64,000 nt of DNA from VXRD01 sp965242535 (GCA_965242535.1 OZ251458.1:4340001-4404000), one strand, 5' to 3'; numbered from the stretch's first letter, positions 15,370-24,565 are shown. The notes: generated from the letters alone by a model not told the origin. Made by a program: numbers and translations.

Positions 15370-16341
15370 ATGAATCAACTCATCTATCGAGACGGTCGGG
15401 CCATGCCCCTCGCGTCTGTGGCGGCGTGGGAAGAGAAGCGCGAGCGCGTTCTCGAGGCCGCGCAAGAAATTATGGGTCGCCTGCCGGGCGATGAGAAGCG
15501 GTGTCCGCTCGCGGTGGAGGTGGTCGAGGAAGTCGATTGCGGGAGCTATCTGCGGCGGTCGATCGCGTATGCGTCTGAACCCGGCAACCGGGCGCGGGCT
15601 TATGTGCTCATCCCAAAAGCCGCACGGGATGGGCAGGCGCGTCCGGCGATCCTGTGTTTGCATCCCACGCACGCGGCGTTGGGATACAAGACGGTGGTGG
15701 GGCTGGGCGACCGTCCCAATCGCAGTTATGCCAGTGAATTGGCAGAGCGCGGGTTTGTCGCCCTGGCGCCGTCCTATCCGATGCTGGCAGACTATTGGCC
15801 CGATGTGTTTGGCTTGGGGTACGAAAGCGGCACGATGAAGGCGATTTGGGACAATGTGCGCGCGATTGATCTGCTGGAAACCCTGCCGTATGTCAAGCGC
15901 GGTCCCGTCGGCGCGATCGGGCATTCCCTCGGCGGGCACAATGCGGTGTACACCGCGGTTTTCGAGCCGCGCATCGGCGTTGTGGTGTCGAGTTGCGGAT
16001 TGGATTCGTACCTGGATTACAAAGACGGCGATCTCGCCGGTTGGACGCAGGATCGGTATATGCCCAAGTTGCGGGAGTACGCCCATCGGCTGTGGGAGAT
16101 CCCCTTTGATTTTCACGACTTGATCGCGGCGTTGGCCCCTCGGCCGTGTTTTATTTGCGCGCCGTTGCGCGATAGCAATTTCAAATGGCAAAGCGTGGAT
16201 GCCATCGCCCATGCCGCGTCTCGCGTGTACGCGCTCTACAACGCATCGGAAAATCTGACTGTGGCCCACCCCGATAGCGAACACGATTTTCCCGATGCCA
16301 TGCGCGAGCGGGCGTATCGCGCGTTTGAAAAACATCTTTAG
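15370..16341 (+). CDS. Alpha/beta hydrolase (dienelactone hydrolase/esterase-like)
   Basis: Serine hydrolase of 323 residues. The nucleophile elbow is GAIGHSLGGHNA, the catalytic histidine is probably in NSEHDFPDAM near the C-terminus, and an acidic residue is likely in the segment after CFICAPLRDSNF. RPAILCLHPTHAALG carries the oxyanion-hole region. There is no signal peptide, so it is cytoplasmic. CGGAG upstream of ATG 15370 supports the start. The DUF362 gene follows after 13 bases, indicating one transcript. The substrate is unknown; acetyl-xylan-esterase-like and dienelactone-hydrolase-like enzymes share this architecture. Confidence 0.82.
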   Translation: MNQLIYRDGRAMPLASVAAWEEKRERVLEAAQEIMGRLPGDEKRCPLAVEVVEEVDCGSYLRRSIAYASEPGNRARAYVLIPKAARDGQARPAILCLHPTHAALGYKTVVGLGDRPNRSYASELAERGFVALAPSYPMLADYWPDVFGLGYESGTMKAIWDNVRAIDLLETLPYVKRGPVGAIGHSLGGHNAVYTAVFEPRIGVVVSSCGLDSYLDYKDGDLAGWTQDRYMPKLREYAHRLWEIPFDFHDLIAALAPRPCFICAPLRDSNFKWQSVDAIAHAASRVYALYNASENLTVAHPDSEHDFPDAMRERAYRAFEKHL

Positions 16342-16354
16342 ATTTGGAGTTCCC

Positions 16355-17626
16355 ATGCAAAGCAAAGTCGCCGTTCTCCGCACTGCGCCGCGGACGGTTT
16401 TTGAAGACTACCATCGCCTGCTCAATCTCGCGGATTATCGACAGGTGATTGCCAAAGACGTGGAAACCGCGCTCAAGATCAACATTTCCTGGCACTTCTT
16501 CTACCCCGGCAGTTCCACGACGCCGTGGCAACTCGACGGGGTCATCCGCGCGATGAAACGGGATGGCTACGATCAAAACCTCATTCACGGCTGCCACAAC
16601 CGAACCGTGGTCATCGACGCGCATTTGGGCGAGCGGGAAAACAAACACCTCCCGGTCGTCGAAGCGCACGGCATAAAAAATATCCATCTCTACGAGGGCG
16701 AAGAGTGGATCGACGTGCGCGATGCCGTGGGCGATCTGACCGAAAAATTTCTTTGCCTAAACCAGGTCTATCCCAAGGGCTTTCGGATTCCCAAACGCTT
16801 TCTCGGGGAAAACATCATCCACTTTCCCACGGTCAAAACCCACGTTTTTACCACCACCACAGGCGCGATGAAAAACGCCTTTGGCGGCCTGCTCAACGAG
16901 CGGCGGCACTGGACGCATCCCGTGATTCACGAGACCCTGGTCGATCTGCTGATGATCCAACAAAAAATCCACCGCGGCGTCTTTGCCGTGATGGATGGCA
17001 CGTTTGCAGGCGATGGGCCGGGGCCGCGCTGTATGATTCCGCATGCCAAAAACGTCATCCTCGCCAGCGCGGATCAGGTCGCCATCGACGCGGTCGCCGC
17101 CAAAATGATGGGCTTCGATCCCCTGTCGATCAAATACATCCGCCTCGCGCACGACCTCGGCCTCGGCTGCGGAGACCCCGCGCAAATCGAAATTGCCGGC
17201 GATGTGGAAGCCGCAAAAGAGAATTGGCACTTTGTCGGCCCGTACGACAACATGACCTTCGCCTCAAAAATGCAGCACAAAATCTACTGGGGCCCCCTCA
17301 ACAAGCCCATTGAATGGTCGCTCAAAACCATCCTCGCGCCGTGGGCTTACCTCGCTTCGGTGCTCTACCACGACAGCTTTTGGTATCCCTTTCTCGCCAA
17401 GTCCAAAATGCGAGACGTGCTCGCCAGCGACTGGGGCCGCCTCTTCCGCAACTGGGAACACCTCACCCCAGACGCGCGGGGTTTTTCCCATGTGGGCGAT
17501 ACCGCGTCCGAACTCAAAAAAACGGGCCTCCGCGCATTCCGCGATTCCCTCGGAATCTTGGGCACTTGCATCGCCGAAGCCCCCGAGTTCATCCGCACGC
17601 GCAGAAAAACCGCACACCGGGGATAA
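16355..17626 (+). CDS. DUF362 domain protein
   Basis: Cytoplasmic protein of 423 residues. DUF362-type features include IIHFPTVKTHVFTTTTGAMKN, AFGGLLNERRHWTHP and a nucleotide-like VAIDAVAAKMMGFDP stretch followed by IKYIRLAHDLGLG. Many DUF362 proteins carry a ferredoxin-like FeS domain; no cysteine cluster is seen here. ATG at 16355 has GGAG six bases upstream; longer in-frame starts fall inside the upstream hydrolase. A terminator follows directly, so hydrolase plus DUF362 is a two-gene operon. The biochemical role is unknown. Confidence 0.82.
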   Translation: MQSKVAVLRTAPRTVFEDYHRLLNLADYRQVIAKDVETALKINISWHFFYPGSSTTPWQLDGVIRAMKRDGYDQNLIHGCHNRTVVIDAHLGERENKHLPVVEAHGIKNIHLYEGEEWIDVRDAVGDLTEKFLCLNQVYPKGFRIPKRFLGENIIHFPTVKTHVFTTTTGAMKNAFGGLLNERRHWTHPVIHETLVDLLMIQQKIHRGVFAVMDGTFAGDGPGPRCMIPHAKNVILASADQVAIDAVAAKMMGFDPLSIKYIRLAHDLGLGCGDPAQIEIAGDVEAAKENWHFVGPYDNMTFASKMQHKIYWGPLNKPIEWSLKTILAPWAYLASVLYHDSFWYPFLAKSKMRDVLASDWGRLFRNWEHLTPDARGFSHVGDTASELKKTGLRAFRDSLGILGTCIAEAPEFIRTRRKTAHRG

Positions 17627-17654
17627 AGAGAACAGAGACGCACAGACACAAACA

Positions 17655-17694
17655 GGCGGATGATCGCGAAGACCATCCGCCCATTCTATTTTTG
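17655..17694 (+). terminator. Rho-independent terminator
   Basis: GGCGGATG/CATCCGCC stem with an 11-base loop, then CATTCTATTTTT, 28 bases after the DUF362 stop codon. Confidence 0.75.
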
Positions 17695-17696
17695 CA

Positions 17697-17853
17697 TAGA
17701 AGCCATCTAAAAACTCGGCCCGCCATTGAGAGAGCCACAAAAGCATTCGCTTTTCGCAGATTAAAACCCAAGAATAAGGGCCTTTATTCCCCCTTTCCTG
17801 ATAGGAAAGGGGGCTAGGGGGTTAGGTCCCGATAATTTTTAGATGGCTTCTTA
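17697..17853. mobile_element. MITE-like element, unit 1 of a tandem pair
   Basis: Bounded by TA dinucleotides, with a perfect 16-bp terminal inverted repeat (AGAAGCCATCTAAAAA / its complement). About 154 bp, non-coding, with an internal inverted repeat around CCCCCTTTCC...GGAAAGGGGG. TA boundaries and short inverted ends resemble non-autonomous IS630/Tc1-mariner-type elements. No transposase is present in the window. Confidence 0.65.
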
Positions 17854-18019
17854 GAAGCCATCTAAAAACTCGGCCCGCCATTGAGAGAGCCACAAAAGCA
17901 TTCGCTTTTCCCAGGTCAAAACCCTACCTATCGCAAAAATAGGATGCCTTGATTCCCCCCTTCCTCGCAGGAAGGGGGGCTAGGGGGGTAGGTCCCAATA
18001 ATTTTTAGACAGCTTCTTA
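17852..18019. mobile_element. MITE-like element, unit 2 of a tandem pair
   Basis: Second, diverged copy sharing the central TA with unit 1. The left inverted repeat is identical; the right end (TTTTTAGACAGCTTCT) has two mismatches. The internal CCCCCCTTCC/GGAAGGGGGG hairpin is preserved although the sequence between differs. It ends 25 bases before the PhyH gene stop codon. Confidence 0.65.
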
Positions 18020-18043
18020 GGCGAGGCGAGGAATGCCGACCGC

Positions 18044-18859
18044 TTATACCGTATAGTTTTCTTGCGAGTACGCACGGTTGCCGCCGGGGGGGCCGCCGAT
18101 AGCCCATGTGCCTCGGAACAGGGATTGGCGTTTGGGCGGCATGGTTGCGATGGTCTCATGGCTTAGGTTGAGGCGATGCCATTGCGCCCAAAGCGAGTTG
18201 TAGCAGTTAAACACCGCGCACCGCGGATTGGAGGTTTGCGTCCAGTCGTTCGCCGCGTGGACGAGGCTTTCGGTAAATATGACTACGGAGCCGGCCGGGC
18301 AAGTGTAATCCTCCATTGCCGCGCGCATGTTCTCCTCCCACGGCGAGTCGCCGATATTGGGCCGGTACGGATCCGGCCCCCCGTAGTTGAAATGCGCCTT
18401 GTGCGATCCGCTCAGAAAGGACGTGCCCCCTTTTCCGGCTTCTACGTCCTCGAGTTCCCACACCACGCGGGTCAGCCCCGAAAATATCTTTCCGCCCGCG
18501 ACCTGATACCGCATGGCATTGGCCTGTTGGGGCGGACGCACCACATGCGGCATACCGTTGTCGCGCCGTTCAGATACGTGCCAACCGGGCCGTCGCACGG
18601 TGGTAAAAGACCCTTCGCACCGGAAACTGTAACCATCGTCCCGCACAAAAGGGGCTTCCGACAAAATCTCGGTGAGGACGCCCACGATAGCCGGATGGTC
18701 GAGCAAGTTTTGAAGCGCGCCTTCATAACTCCGCCTGGCCCCTGCGTACACCTCGGCTTTCATCTCGTCAATTTCCGGCTGTGACAACACGCCCGGCAAT
18801 AAAATCCACCCGCGCAGGTCAAAGAAAAACTTCTGCTCGGGGGTCATCAGTTCTGACAT
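18044..18859 (-). CDS. Phytanoyl-CoA dioxygenase (PhyH) family protein
   Basis: Probable Fe(II)/2-oxoglutarate oxygenase of 271 residues. The fold is suggested by FFFDLRGWILLPGVLSQPEIDEM at the N-terminus, the double-stranded helix core VVWELEDVEAGKGGTSFL followed by SGSHKAHFN, and the distal segment SLVHAANDWTQTSNPRCAVF with probable distal iron histidine and 2-oxoglutarate arginine. The canonical HxD is not obvious: the likely position reads WHVSERRD. GGAGG five bases before ATG 18859 supports the start. The gene stands alone between the MITE pair and a purine-rich spacer. Confidence 0.8.
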   Translation of the reverse strand: MSELMTPEQKFFFDLRGWILLPGVLSQPEIDEMKAEVYAGARRSYEGALQNLLDHPAIVGVLTEILSEAPFVRDDGYSFRCEGSFTTVRRPGWHVSERRDNGMPHVVRPPQQANAMRYQVAGGKIFSGLTRVVWELEDVEAGKGGTSFLSGSHKAHFNYGGPDPYRPNIGDSPWEENMRAAMEDYTCPAGSVVIFTESLVHAANDWTQTSNPRCAVFNCYNSLWAQWHRLNLSHETIATMPPKRQSLFRGTWAIGGPPGGNRAYSQENYTV

Positions 18860-18901
18860 CGTTCCTCCTTTATGCCAATGGTTATGCGAAATCGCGGCTT
18901 C

Positions 18902-18927
18902 GGACAGGCACGGGGGCCTGTCCCTAC
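18902..18927 (-). repeat. GGACAGGC hairpin repeat (inverted)
   Basis: Inverted copy of the 26-bp hairpin unit about 40 bases upstream of the PhyH start codon, thus within or near its leader. Confidence 0.8.
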
Positions 18928-18984
18928 AATGAAAAAATTACATAATCCCGCCATTTTTGACAAGACCTTATTTGACGGGGATGA

Positions 18985-19300
18985 AAGGGGAGACGGGAGA
19001 CGGGAGACGGGAGAGGAACGGCGAGAGTGGGGAGGTTGTCTGAATCGCGGATTACGCAGATTAGGGGATTAAAGGCGGATTAAAGGCGAGAGGAGGGCGG
19101 AGGACAAAGCACAGCGCAGACAGAGGCGTAGCCCACAGGGACGACAAAGAAAAAGCAAAAGGCGGAGGAAAAGCGAGAGGAGAGAGGAAAGGGGAGACGG
19201 GAGACGGGAGAGGAAAAGCGAGAGTAAGGCGAAGGGCAGAGAGCACGGATGAAAGGCGAGGGGAGGGCGAAGGGCAGAGAGGGCGGATGAAAAATGAGAG
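18985..19300 (+). repeat. Purine-rich satellite and GATTAAAGG repeat
   Basis: GA-rich tract with GGGAGAC heptamers at both ends and the CGCGGATTACGCAGATTAGG / GGATTAAAGGCGGATTAAA phrases seen at 14546. The pattern AGGGCGAAGGGCAGAGAG appears more than once. It fills the 450-base gap between the PhyH and ArsS-like genes. Reading frames through it encode only low-complexity sequence. Confidence 0.7.
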
Positions 19301-19309
19301 GAGATCGAT

Positions 19310-20308
19310 TCACACGAGTTCTCCGCCGCAACTGCTGCCCGCGCCCGCCGTGCAACCAAAGCAGTGATCGCCCACGCGCACGTCGCGGCCGATCAAGTCG
19401 TCAGGCGTCAACTCCCAGAGCTTGACCTCGCGCCCAAACGCATGCAGATCGAGCATCTGGTTAAAATCGCAATCGTACACCTCGCCTTGCCACCCGACGC
19501 TGATCAGGGAGCGGCACATCAAATTGTCGATGGTGTGGGGGTTGAAATTGTCCCGCAAGGTCTGCACATAGCTGTCGTAAATGCCCCTGCGCTTGAGAAA
19601 ATCCCCGAATCGGCTGATGGGCATGTTGGTGATGGCGTAGAGCTTGTTAAACGCGATGTCGTAGCGCGCTTTTAGTTCTTCTTTGTAATCGGCTTCGAGT
19701 TCGGCCTGTGGCGGCGGCAAGGACGCGTCGACCGGATTGTACACCAGATGGAGTTCCAACCCCGTGCCCGGCTGTCCGTATCCGATGCGGTTGAGTCGTT
19801 GCAACGCACGGATGCTTTTGGAAAACGCGCCGCGCCCGCGCTGTTCATCGACATTTTCCTCCAGATAACACGGCAGGGAACACACCAATTCGATTTCGTG
19901 CGCGCGGTAAAATTCCGGCAGGTCTTCTTGCCCGGGTTCAAAAATCACGGTCAGATTGCAGCGCACCATCACGCGGCGGCCCTGTTCGCGGATGCGTTGG
20001 ACAAAAGCGCGAAACTCGGGATTCAACTCGGGCGCGCCCCCGGTGAGATCGACCGTCTGCACATCGGATCGTTCGAGAAAGGACGCGATGCGGTCGATGG
20101 TCTCGCGGGTCATGATTTCCGTGCGCGTGGGGCTGGCATCCACATGGCAGTGGCGGCACGCTTGGTTGCACAATTTGCCCAGGTTGACTTGCAGGATATC
20201 CAGCCGGTCGCGCGCGAGTTCGAGGTGCTCATCGCGGAGTTTGCCCGCAAAATCGGTCTTTGGATCGCCGCGTGCAATTTGCATCAAATCCATCGCTGCC
20301 AAAGCCAT
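19310..20308 (-). CDS. arsS: ArsS-like radical SAM protein (arsenosugar biosynthesis type)
   Basis: Radical S-adenosylmethionine enzyme of 332 residues. Cys47, Cys51 and Cys54 in LCNQACRHCHVDASP are the FeS ligands; DLTGGAPELNPEFR is the SAM-binding loop. The C-terminal half has the arsenosugar-type signature: VYNPVDASLPP, NLMCRSLISVGWQG, VYDCDFNQMLDL and the terminal HCFGCTAGAGSSCGG with further metal-binding cysteines. The family takes part in arsenic-sugar formation; no arsenic methyltransferase gene is in the window, so the substrate is inferred only by homology. GGAGAAC precedes ATG 20308. Repeats flank the gene on both sides. Confidence 0.88.
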   Translation of the reverse strand: MALAAMDLMQIARGDPKTDFAGKLRDEHLELARDRLDILQVNLGKLCNQACRHCHVDASPTRTEIMTRETIDRIASFLERSDVQTVDLTGGAPELNPEFRAFVQRIREQGRRVMVRCNLTVIFEPGQEDLPEFYRAHEIELVCSLPCYLEENVDEQRGRGAFSKSIRALQRLNRIGYGQPGTGLELHLVYNPVDASLPPPQAELEADYKEELKARYDIAFNKLYAITNMPISRFGDFLKRRGIYDSYVQTLRDNFNPHTIDNLMCRSLISVGWQGEVYDCDFNQMLDLHAFGREVKLWELTPDDLIGRDVRVGDHCFGCTAGAGSSCGGELV

Positions 20309-20320
20309 AGTGTTCTCCTA

Positions 20321-20730
20321 AATACTCCGTAAATTAAATGATACCAAATTTTGATACGCACAACTCAGCACCTGCATGGCTCGCTTTTCTAACAACTTTG
20401 GTCCTAAAGCATCGTGGGTTGCCTTCGATGCCTTCGGCGACCTACTTTTTTTCAACAGCAAAAAAAAGTAGGCAAAAAATGCCGCTCTCATGCGCCGAGG
20501 GGCTAAGCACAGCGCAAAGCGCTTTTGTAATCGCACGACATGCGTTGGCCTGCAAAGGAAGTTGCAAAATGGGTGTTGGTTGCGAGACGGACTTGCGCGC
20601 TGTGCGTGATGGCTTTCGTTGATGGGGGTTGCGATGGTACGTTTGGCGATGGCTTCTTTGATGTACGGCATCACGTTCATCACGCTCTCAAAAAATTAAA
20701 TTCCTGAATTATTTAATTTTTCGAGTACTA
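20321..20730 (+). repeat. Dispersed hairpin element, copy C
   Basis: Compact copy without inserts; the main hairpin is at 20441-20472. Ends are partly inverted: TACTCCGTAAATTAAATGAT at the left and, on the other strand, TACTCGAAAAATTAAATAAT at the right, so the element runs to the pgi stop codon. The right end also forms an A/T-rich hairpin (AAATTAAAT...ATTTAATTTTT) that may serve as a weak terminator for pgi. The element fills the arsS-pgi convergent-side spacer. Confidence 0.8.
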
Positions 20731-22413
20731 ACACGCCCCACCGATGATCGACCGCAACCGGCGAATGCCCGCTACGGGGTCGGTCTTAAAATGGATGCGA
20801 ATAGCCCGTCTGTTGCGGCGCGAAAGCGCGTGGGCATCGCCTAGGGCCTGCGCGTCTTTGAGAATGCCAAACGAGAACGCCCATCCCGGAATCGGCACAT
20901 CCGCCGCGTCGTCGCCGGTCAGTTGTACGACCACCACGCTATTTGGCCCGCCTTTGTGCAACTGCCCGGTGGAATGCAGGAAGCGCGGCCCAAAGCCCAC
21001 GGTGGTCGCCACCCCACAGACTCGGCGAATGCGGTGCCGCAAGTCCTGCAACTGCGCCGCGATCTCCGCGTTCATATCGAAATACGCGCAAAGCGCGACG
21101 TAATCGCCCGGGGCGACGCGGTTGAGAAATTGGGACACGCACGCCTCGAAGCTGTCGAGGGCGTCCATCCCCGCATCGGCGTGAACCGCGACATCGCGGT
21201 TGCAAAAAGATGGGGGTTGCGCGGGCAACGCGCCCTCTCGTTCAAAGGTCTGCGTCAGTTGCGCGGTGAAATTTTTGCTCTCCTGCACATTGGGTTGGTC
21301 AAACGGATTGATCGCCAAAACCGCGCCTGCGACCGCCGTTGCGTATTCCCACCGAAAAAACTCCGCGCCGAGTGCCAACGGGTCTGCCACATCGAGTTGG
21401 ATTGTGGGAAACCGCGCCGCGCGCAACTTTTCCATTTCCCCATCGCGCCGCGCATCGCCTGCCAAGCGGAGATAGACAAAAACCCGATCCGCGCTGTACG
21501 CCTCGGGCCGGGCGACGTCTTCCAAATCGATCGGGATCACCCCCCGCCCCTTTTTGCCCGTGCTCTCGGCCAAAAGTTGTTCCAACCACGCGCCGAAATG
21601 CCGCAGCTTGGGAGACGTGACGAGCGTTACTTTGTCTTTTCCGGCCTTTGCCAATTCCCCGATTACGAGGCCCAACAGCAGGCCGGGATTGCGTTCATCC
21701 GTCGCCTTGCACCGGGCCGCCATCGCCACGGCGCGTTTTAAGAACGCCCGCACATCCACGCCGATCAACGCCGCGGGCAGCATCCCAAAATGCGAGAGCG
21801 CGGAAAACCTGCCGCCGATCTGTGGCACCCCGTGAAAAACCGCGCGAAAATCCCGTTCTTTGGCGAGCGTCTCCAGCGCGGAGCACGGGTCCGTAATCGC
21901 GACAAAATGCCGTCCTGCCGCGTCGCCAACCGCTTTTCGCATCCTTGCCCAAAAGAACTCGCAAAATGCGTGGGGTTCGGTCGTCGTGCCGGATTTGCTC
22001 GCCACAACGCACAGGGTCGTCTCCATCTCGATCGCGTCGGCAAAGCGTTGCACCTGCGCGGGCACCGTGGAATCCAACACATGCAACGCGGGCCAACCCT
22101 CCCGCCGTCCAAACGCCATCGCCAGCACTTCGGGGCACAAACTGCTGCCGCCCATGCCCAAGAGCAAAACATCCGTCATTCCCCCATCGCGCACCTGCCG
22201 GGCAAACGCACGGAGACTCGCCACCCGATCGCGCATATCCGATGCGATCGCGAGCCACCCCAACCAATCGGCTTCATCCGCGCCCGACCAAAGCGAGGCA
22301 TCGCCGCGCCACAACCGCGCGGTATTGCCCCGTTGCGACCACGCCGCCAAAGCGCGGTCAACTGTGGCTTGAAACGCGCCCAAAGACGCATGCATGTCCG
22401 AAATCCCGCCCAT
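20728..22413 (-). CDS. pgi: Glucose-6-phosphate isomerase
   Basis: Interconverts glucose-6-phosphate and fructose-6-phosphate. 561 residues. Sugar-isomerase motifs are VLLLGMGGSSLCPEV, VVASKSGTTTEPHAFCEF, GGRFSALSHFG and, near the end, RFLHSTGQLHKGGPNS. The sequence style matches the isomerase half of transaldolase-isomerase fusions rather than the E. coli type, but no transaldolase domain is present. The start at 22413 is one base after the DUF547 stop codon; an in-frame ATG at 22395 is an alternative. It is the last gene of the four-gene minus-strand operon, and its stop lies at the end of repeat copy C. Confidence 0.92.
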   Translation of the reverse strand: MGGISDMHASLGAFQATVDRALAAWSQRGNTARLWRGDASLWSGADEADWLGWLAIASDMRDRVASLRAFARQVRDGGMTDVLLLGMGGSSLCPEVLAMAFGRREGWPALHVLDSTVPAQVQRFADAIEMETTLCVVASKSGTTTEPHAFCEFFWARMRKAVGDAAGRHFVAITDPCSALETLAKERDFRAVFHGVPQIGGRFSALSHFGMLPAALIGVDVRAFLKRAVAMAARCKATDERNPGLLLGLVIGELAKAGKDKVTLVTSPKLRHFGAWLEQLLAESTGKKGRGVIPIDLEDVARPEAYSADRVFVYLRLAGDARRDGEMEKLRAARFPTIQLDVADPLALGAEFFRWEYATAVAGAVLAINPFDQPNVQESKNFTAQLTQTFEREGALPAQPPSFCNRDVAVHADAGMDALDSFEACVSQFLNRVAPGDYVALCAYFDMNAEIAAQLQDLRHRIRRVCGVATTVGFGPRFLHSTGQLHKGGPNSVVVVQLTGDDAADVPIPGWAFSFGILKDAQALGDAHALSRRNRRAIRIHFKTDPVAGIRRLRSIIGGAC

Positions 22414-22414
22414 A

Positions 22415-23191
22415 TCATTTTTGCTCGTTCAACGCCCAATCGTAATCCAAAAACAGCACCTGCACGTCCGGATGATCTCGCAAATACGCGGCATCGTCTT
22501 TTTCGAGAAACAGGGCGATGTAATCCAGCAGAGTCTCGCCCGCGTCTGTCGCTTTGAGATGGGCGGTAAAATCATCGCGGAACCACTTAAAAATCGACGA
22601 CAAACGCACCACGGCCGCCCGCCGATCGATCTGCACATGGGCCGCGTTGCGGACCATATCGCGCATCGCCGCGTGGAGTTGCGCGTCCAGCTCGTCGGGC
22701 ATAAACGCCCTGCCGTGCAAGCGCGGGCAACTCACCGCCGCGCAGTTGATCGCCGCGTGGATGCGCGGGTCCGCGAATCGTTTGCGGATGATCTCGTGCT
22801 CGATGTGATCCAGCGTCATCTCGCGCCCGCCAACGCGGAACGTGTGTCTTTTGAAAAAGCCGTGCAACGGCGCGATGTCCGTCACAGACGCGACGGGATG
22901 GGCTTTTGCGACCCCGGCCAGCACGCAGGCGTTGTACGCGTTGATCCAAAACGCGAGGCTGTCTGCGCGGGTTGGGAAAAGCGCGGGGTGCGTCTCCGGG
23001 CTGATCTGCGCGAGGCGGTGCATAAAAAGGCGCGCGTCCTCATCCGCCTTGACGGCCGCGTAATCGACCCATCCCTCGGCATCGACGACGCGCCCGAGCA
23101 AGCGGTTGAGCGGGCCGTAATCGAAAGATTCTGCCGCGCTGTGTTGCACGAATCCCGCGAGGACGAGGCAAAGTGTCCAAAGTCGCCACAT
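22415..23191 (-). CDS. DUF547 domain protein, exported
   Basis: 258 residues with a signal peptide (MWRLWTLCLVLAGFVQHSAA). The DUF547 core is clear: FWINAYNACVLAGV, the charged MTLDHIEHEIIRKRFADPRIH, and NCAAVSCPRLHGRAF with conserved cysteines, followed by SSIFKWFRDDF. The fold is sometimes compared to papain/transglutaminase-like proteins; activity is unproven. GGGAG precedes ATG 23191. It begins 15 bases after the GH88-like gene and ends one base before pgi, implying co-transcription and possible translational coupling. Probably periplasmic. Confidence 0.88.
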   Translation of the reverse strand: MWRLWTLCLVLAGFVQHSAAESFDYGPLNRLLGRVVDAEGWVDYAAVKADEDARLFMHRLAQISPETHPALFPTRADSLAFWINAYNACVLAGVAKAHPVASVTDIAPLHGFFKRHTFRVGGREMTLDHIEHEIIRKRFADPRIHAAINCAAVSCPRLHGRAFMPDELDAQLHAAMRDMVRNAAHVQIDRRAAVVRLSSIFKWFRDDFTAHLKATDAGETLLDYIALFLEKDDAAYLRDHPDVQVLFLDYDWALNEQK

Positions 23192-23206
23192 GGTCGAACT
23201 CCCATT

Positions 23207-24562
23207 TTACGCATCGAAAAACGTCAGGTACGGCTCGTCGTCGATTTCGCGTTGGAGCAAGACCGCCAGTTCCATCGCGTGGTAATCGCCCCACATCGAC
23301 GCCTCGCCGCACGCGGCCCGTCGCCCTTCGGGGACGTGGTCCCACGCATTGGGGTTGTGGTAAATCGAATGGAGGACGAGGCCCTGGTGCCCTTCTTCTT
23401 CGGACAAATAGGGCGGGTTAAACAGGGTTTGCGCCACGGTTAACGCGGCTTGGCGATAGCGCGCATCGTCCAAATAGACGCCCAAGCGGTAAAGCCCCTG
23501 CGCTGCGATGGCCGCGGCAGAACTATCCACGGGTTCGGGTGCGTGGTGCGGATCGGATACGCGATTGCCATAATCCACCTGCGCGAGGCCGGGCGCGCCC
23601 GCATCCCAGAACGGAATGCCGTCTGCCGATGTGATTTCGCCGATGTAATAATCCGCCGTGGCGCGGGCCGCCGCGAGCATCCAAGCCGTCACCGCATCTC
23701 GCCCGCCGTACAGGTCGAGCGCGTCATCGGGCAGATGGGCCGCGTATTCCAAGAGTTCGGCATAGCCGGTCACAATCCACGCCAGCCCGCGCGTCCAAGT
23801 GGAAAACGGCGAGTACCCCTGTTGCGTGCTCGGGCAGCGGTAATTGCCATCGTTGAGGTTGAAAATGGACTCGTGTACCACCCGACCACGCACATCGTAT
23901 CGGTCGCGCCCCTCGCCGTAATACACGTTGAATCGCGCCGTGGTCTCGGCGTGGTGGAGCAGGCGTTGGAGCAGGGAAATCGCGCGGTCGTTTTCCCCCA
24001 TCAAGACGTGGCCGAGATCGTGCGCCAATGCCAAGGCGCGGCCCGAGCGAATGGTGTCTGAAAACAGGGAATGCGGCCCGTTGAACGAATAGATGTAGCC
24101 CTTGCCATCGCCGATCGTCGTCCAGCGCGCGGCTTGAACCGCGCCCGAGGCTTTGAGGGCCAACTCGTAAAAATGCCGCTCCCACTCGTTTTCCGCAATC
24201 GCGCCCTCGCGCATCAACCGGCGCAAATTGCCATACGTGGAGACATTGTTAAACCCGTGGTCGTGCACGCCGACATGCGTCACATGAGACGCCATGCGCT
24301 CGACCGTGCCCGCGCGCCCAATCCGCAACAGATCGTCCTCACCCGTGACCTCGTAGCCCAAAATCGCGCATCCAAACTGAAACCCCTGCGTCCATTCGGT
24401 CCACCCGCGCGTGGTGTATTTGCCATCCACTGTAAAGACAGGCGTTCCGCGATTCGGATCCCAGGTCGCGTCGATGCTGCGGATTTTTTTAACCGCCAGC
24501 GCGAAAAAGCGATTCAACGCGCTTTTCAGATCCCCGATCCGAATATCGGCATTTACCTTCAT
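23207..24562 (-). CDS. GH88/GH105-like unsaturated glucuronyl hydrolase
   Basis: Six-hairpin (alpha6/alpha6) glycosidase-like protein of 451 residues. Family-type segments are GVHDHGFNNVSTYGNL, QGYSPFSTWTRGLAWIVTGY and PVDSSAAAIAAQGLYRLG, matching GH88 landmarks that carry the two catalytic-region aspartates. No signal peptide is seen, so it should act in the cytoplasm on imported unsaturated oligouronides. ATG 24562 has GGGGGT upstream and lies three bases after the dehydratase stop. The exact catalytic aspartates were not aligned. Its setting beside housekeeping genes rather than a polysaccharide locus is unusual. Confidence 0.72.
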   Translation of the reverse strand: MKVNADIRIGDLKSALNRFFALAVKKIRSIDATWDPNRGTPVFTVDGKYTTRGWTEWTQGFQFGCAILGYEVTGEDDLLRIGRAGTVERMASHVTHVGVHDHGFNNVSTYGNLRRLMREGAIAENEWERHFYELALKASGAVQAARWTTIGDGKGYIYSFNGPHSLFSDTIRSGRALALAHDLGHVLMGENDRAISLLQRLLHHAETTARFNVYYGEGRDRYDVRGRVVHESIFNLNDGNYRCPSTQQGYSPFSTWTRGLAWIVTGYAELLEYAAHLPDDALDLYGGRDAVTAWMLAAARATADYYIGEITSADGIPFWDAGAPGLAQVDYGNRVSDPHHAPEPVDSSAAAIAAQGLYRLGVYLDDARYRQAALTVAQTLFNPPYLSEEEGHQGLVLHSIYHNPNAWDHVPEGRRAACGEASMWGDYHAMELAVLLQREIDDEPYLTFFDA

Positions 24563-24565
24563 TTG

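Noticed and set aside
19069..19359. Leucine/proline/arginine-rich minus-strand ORFs upstream of arsS
   Set aside because: They translate purine-rich satellite sequence and give only low-complexity peptides.
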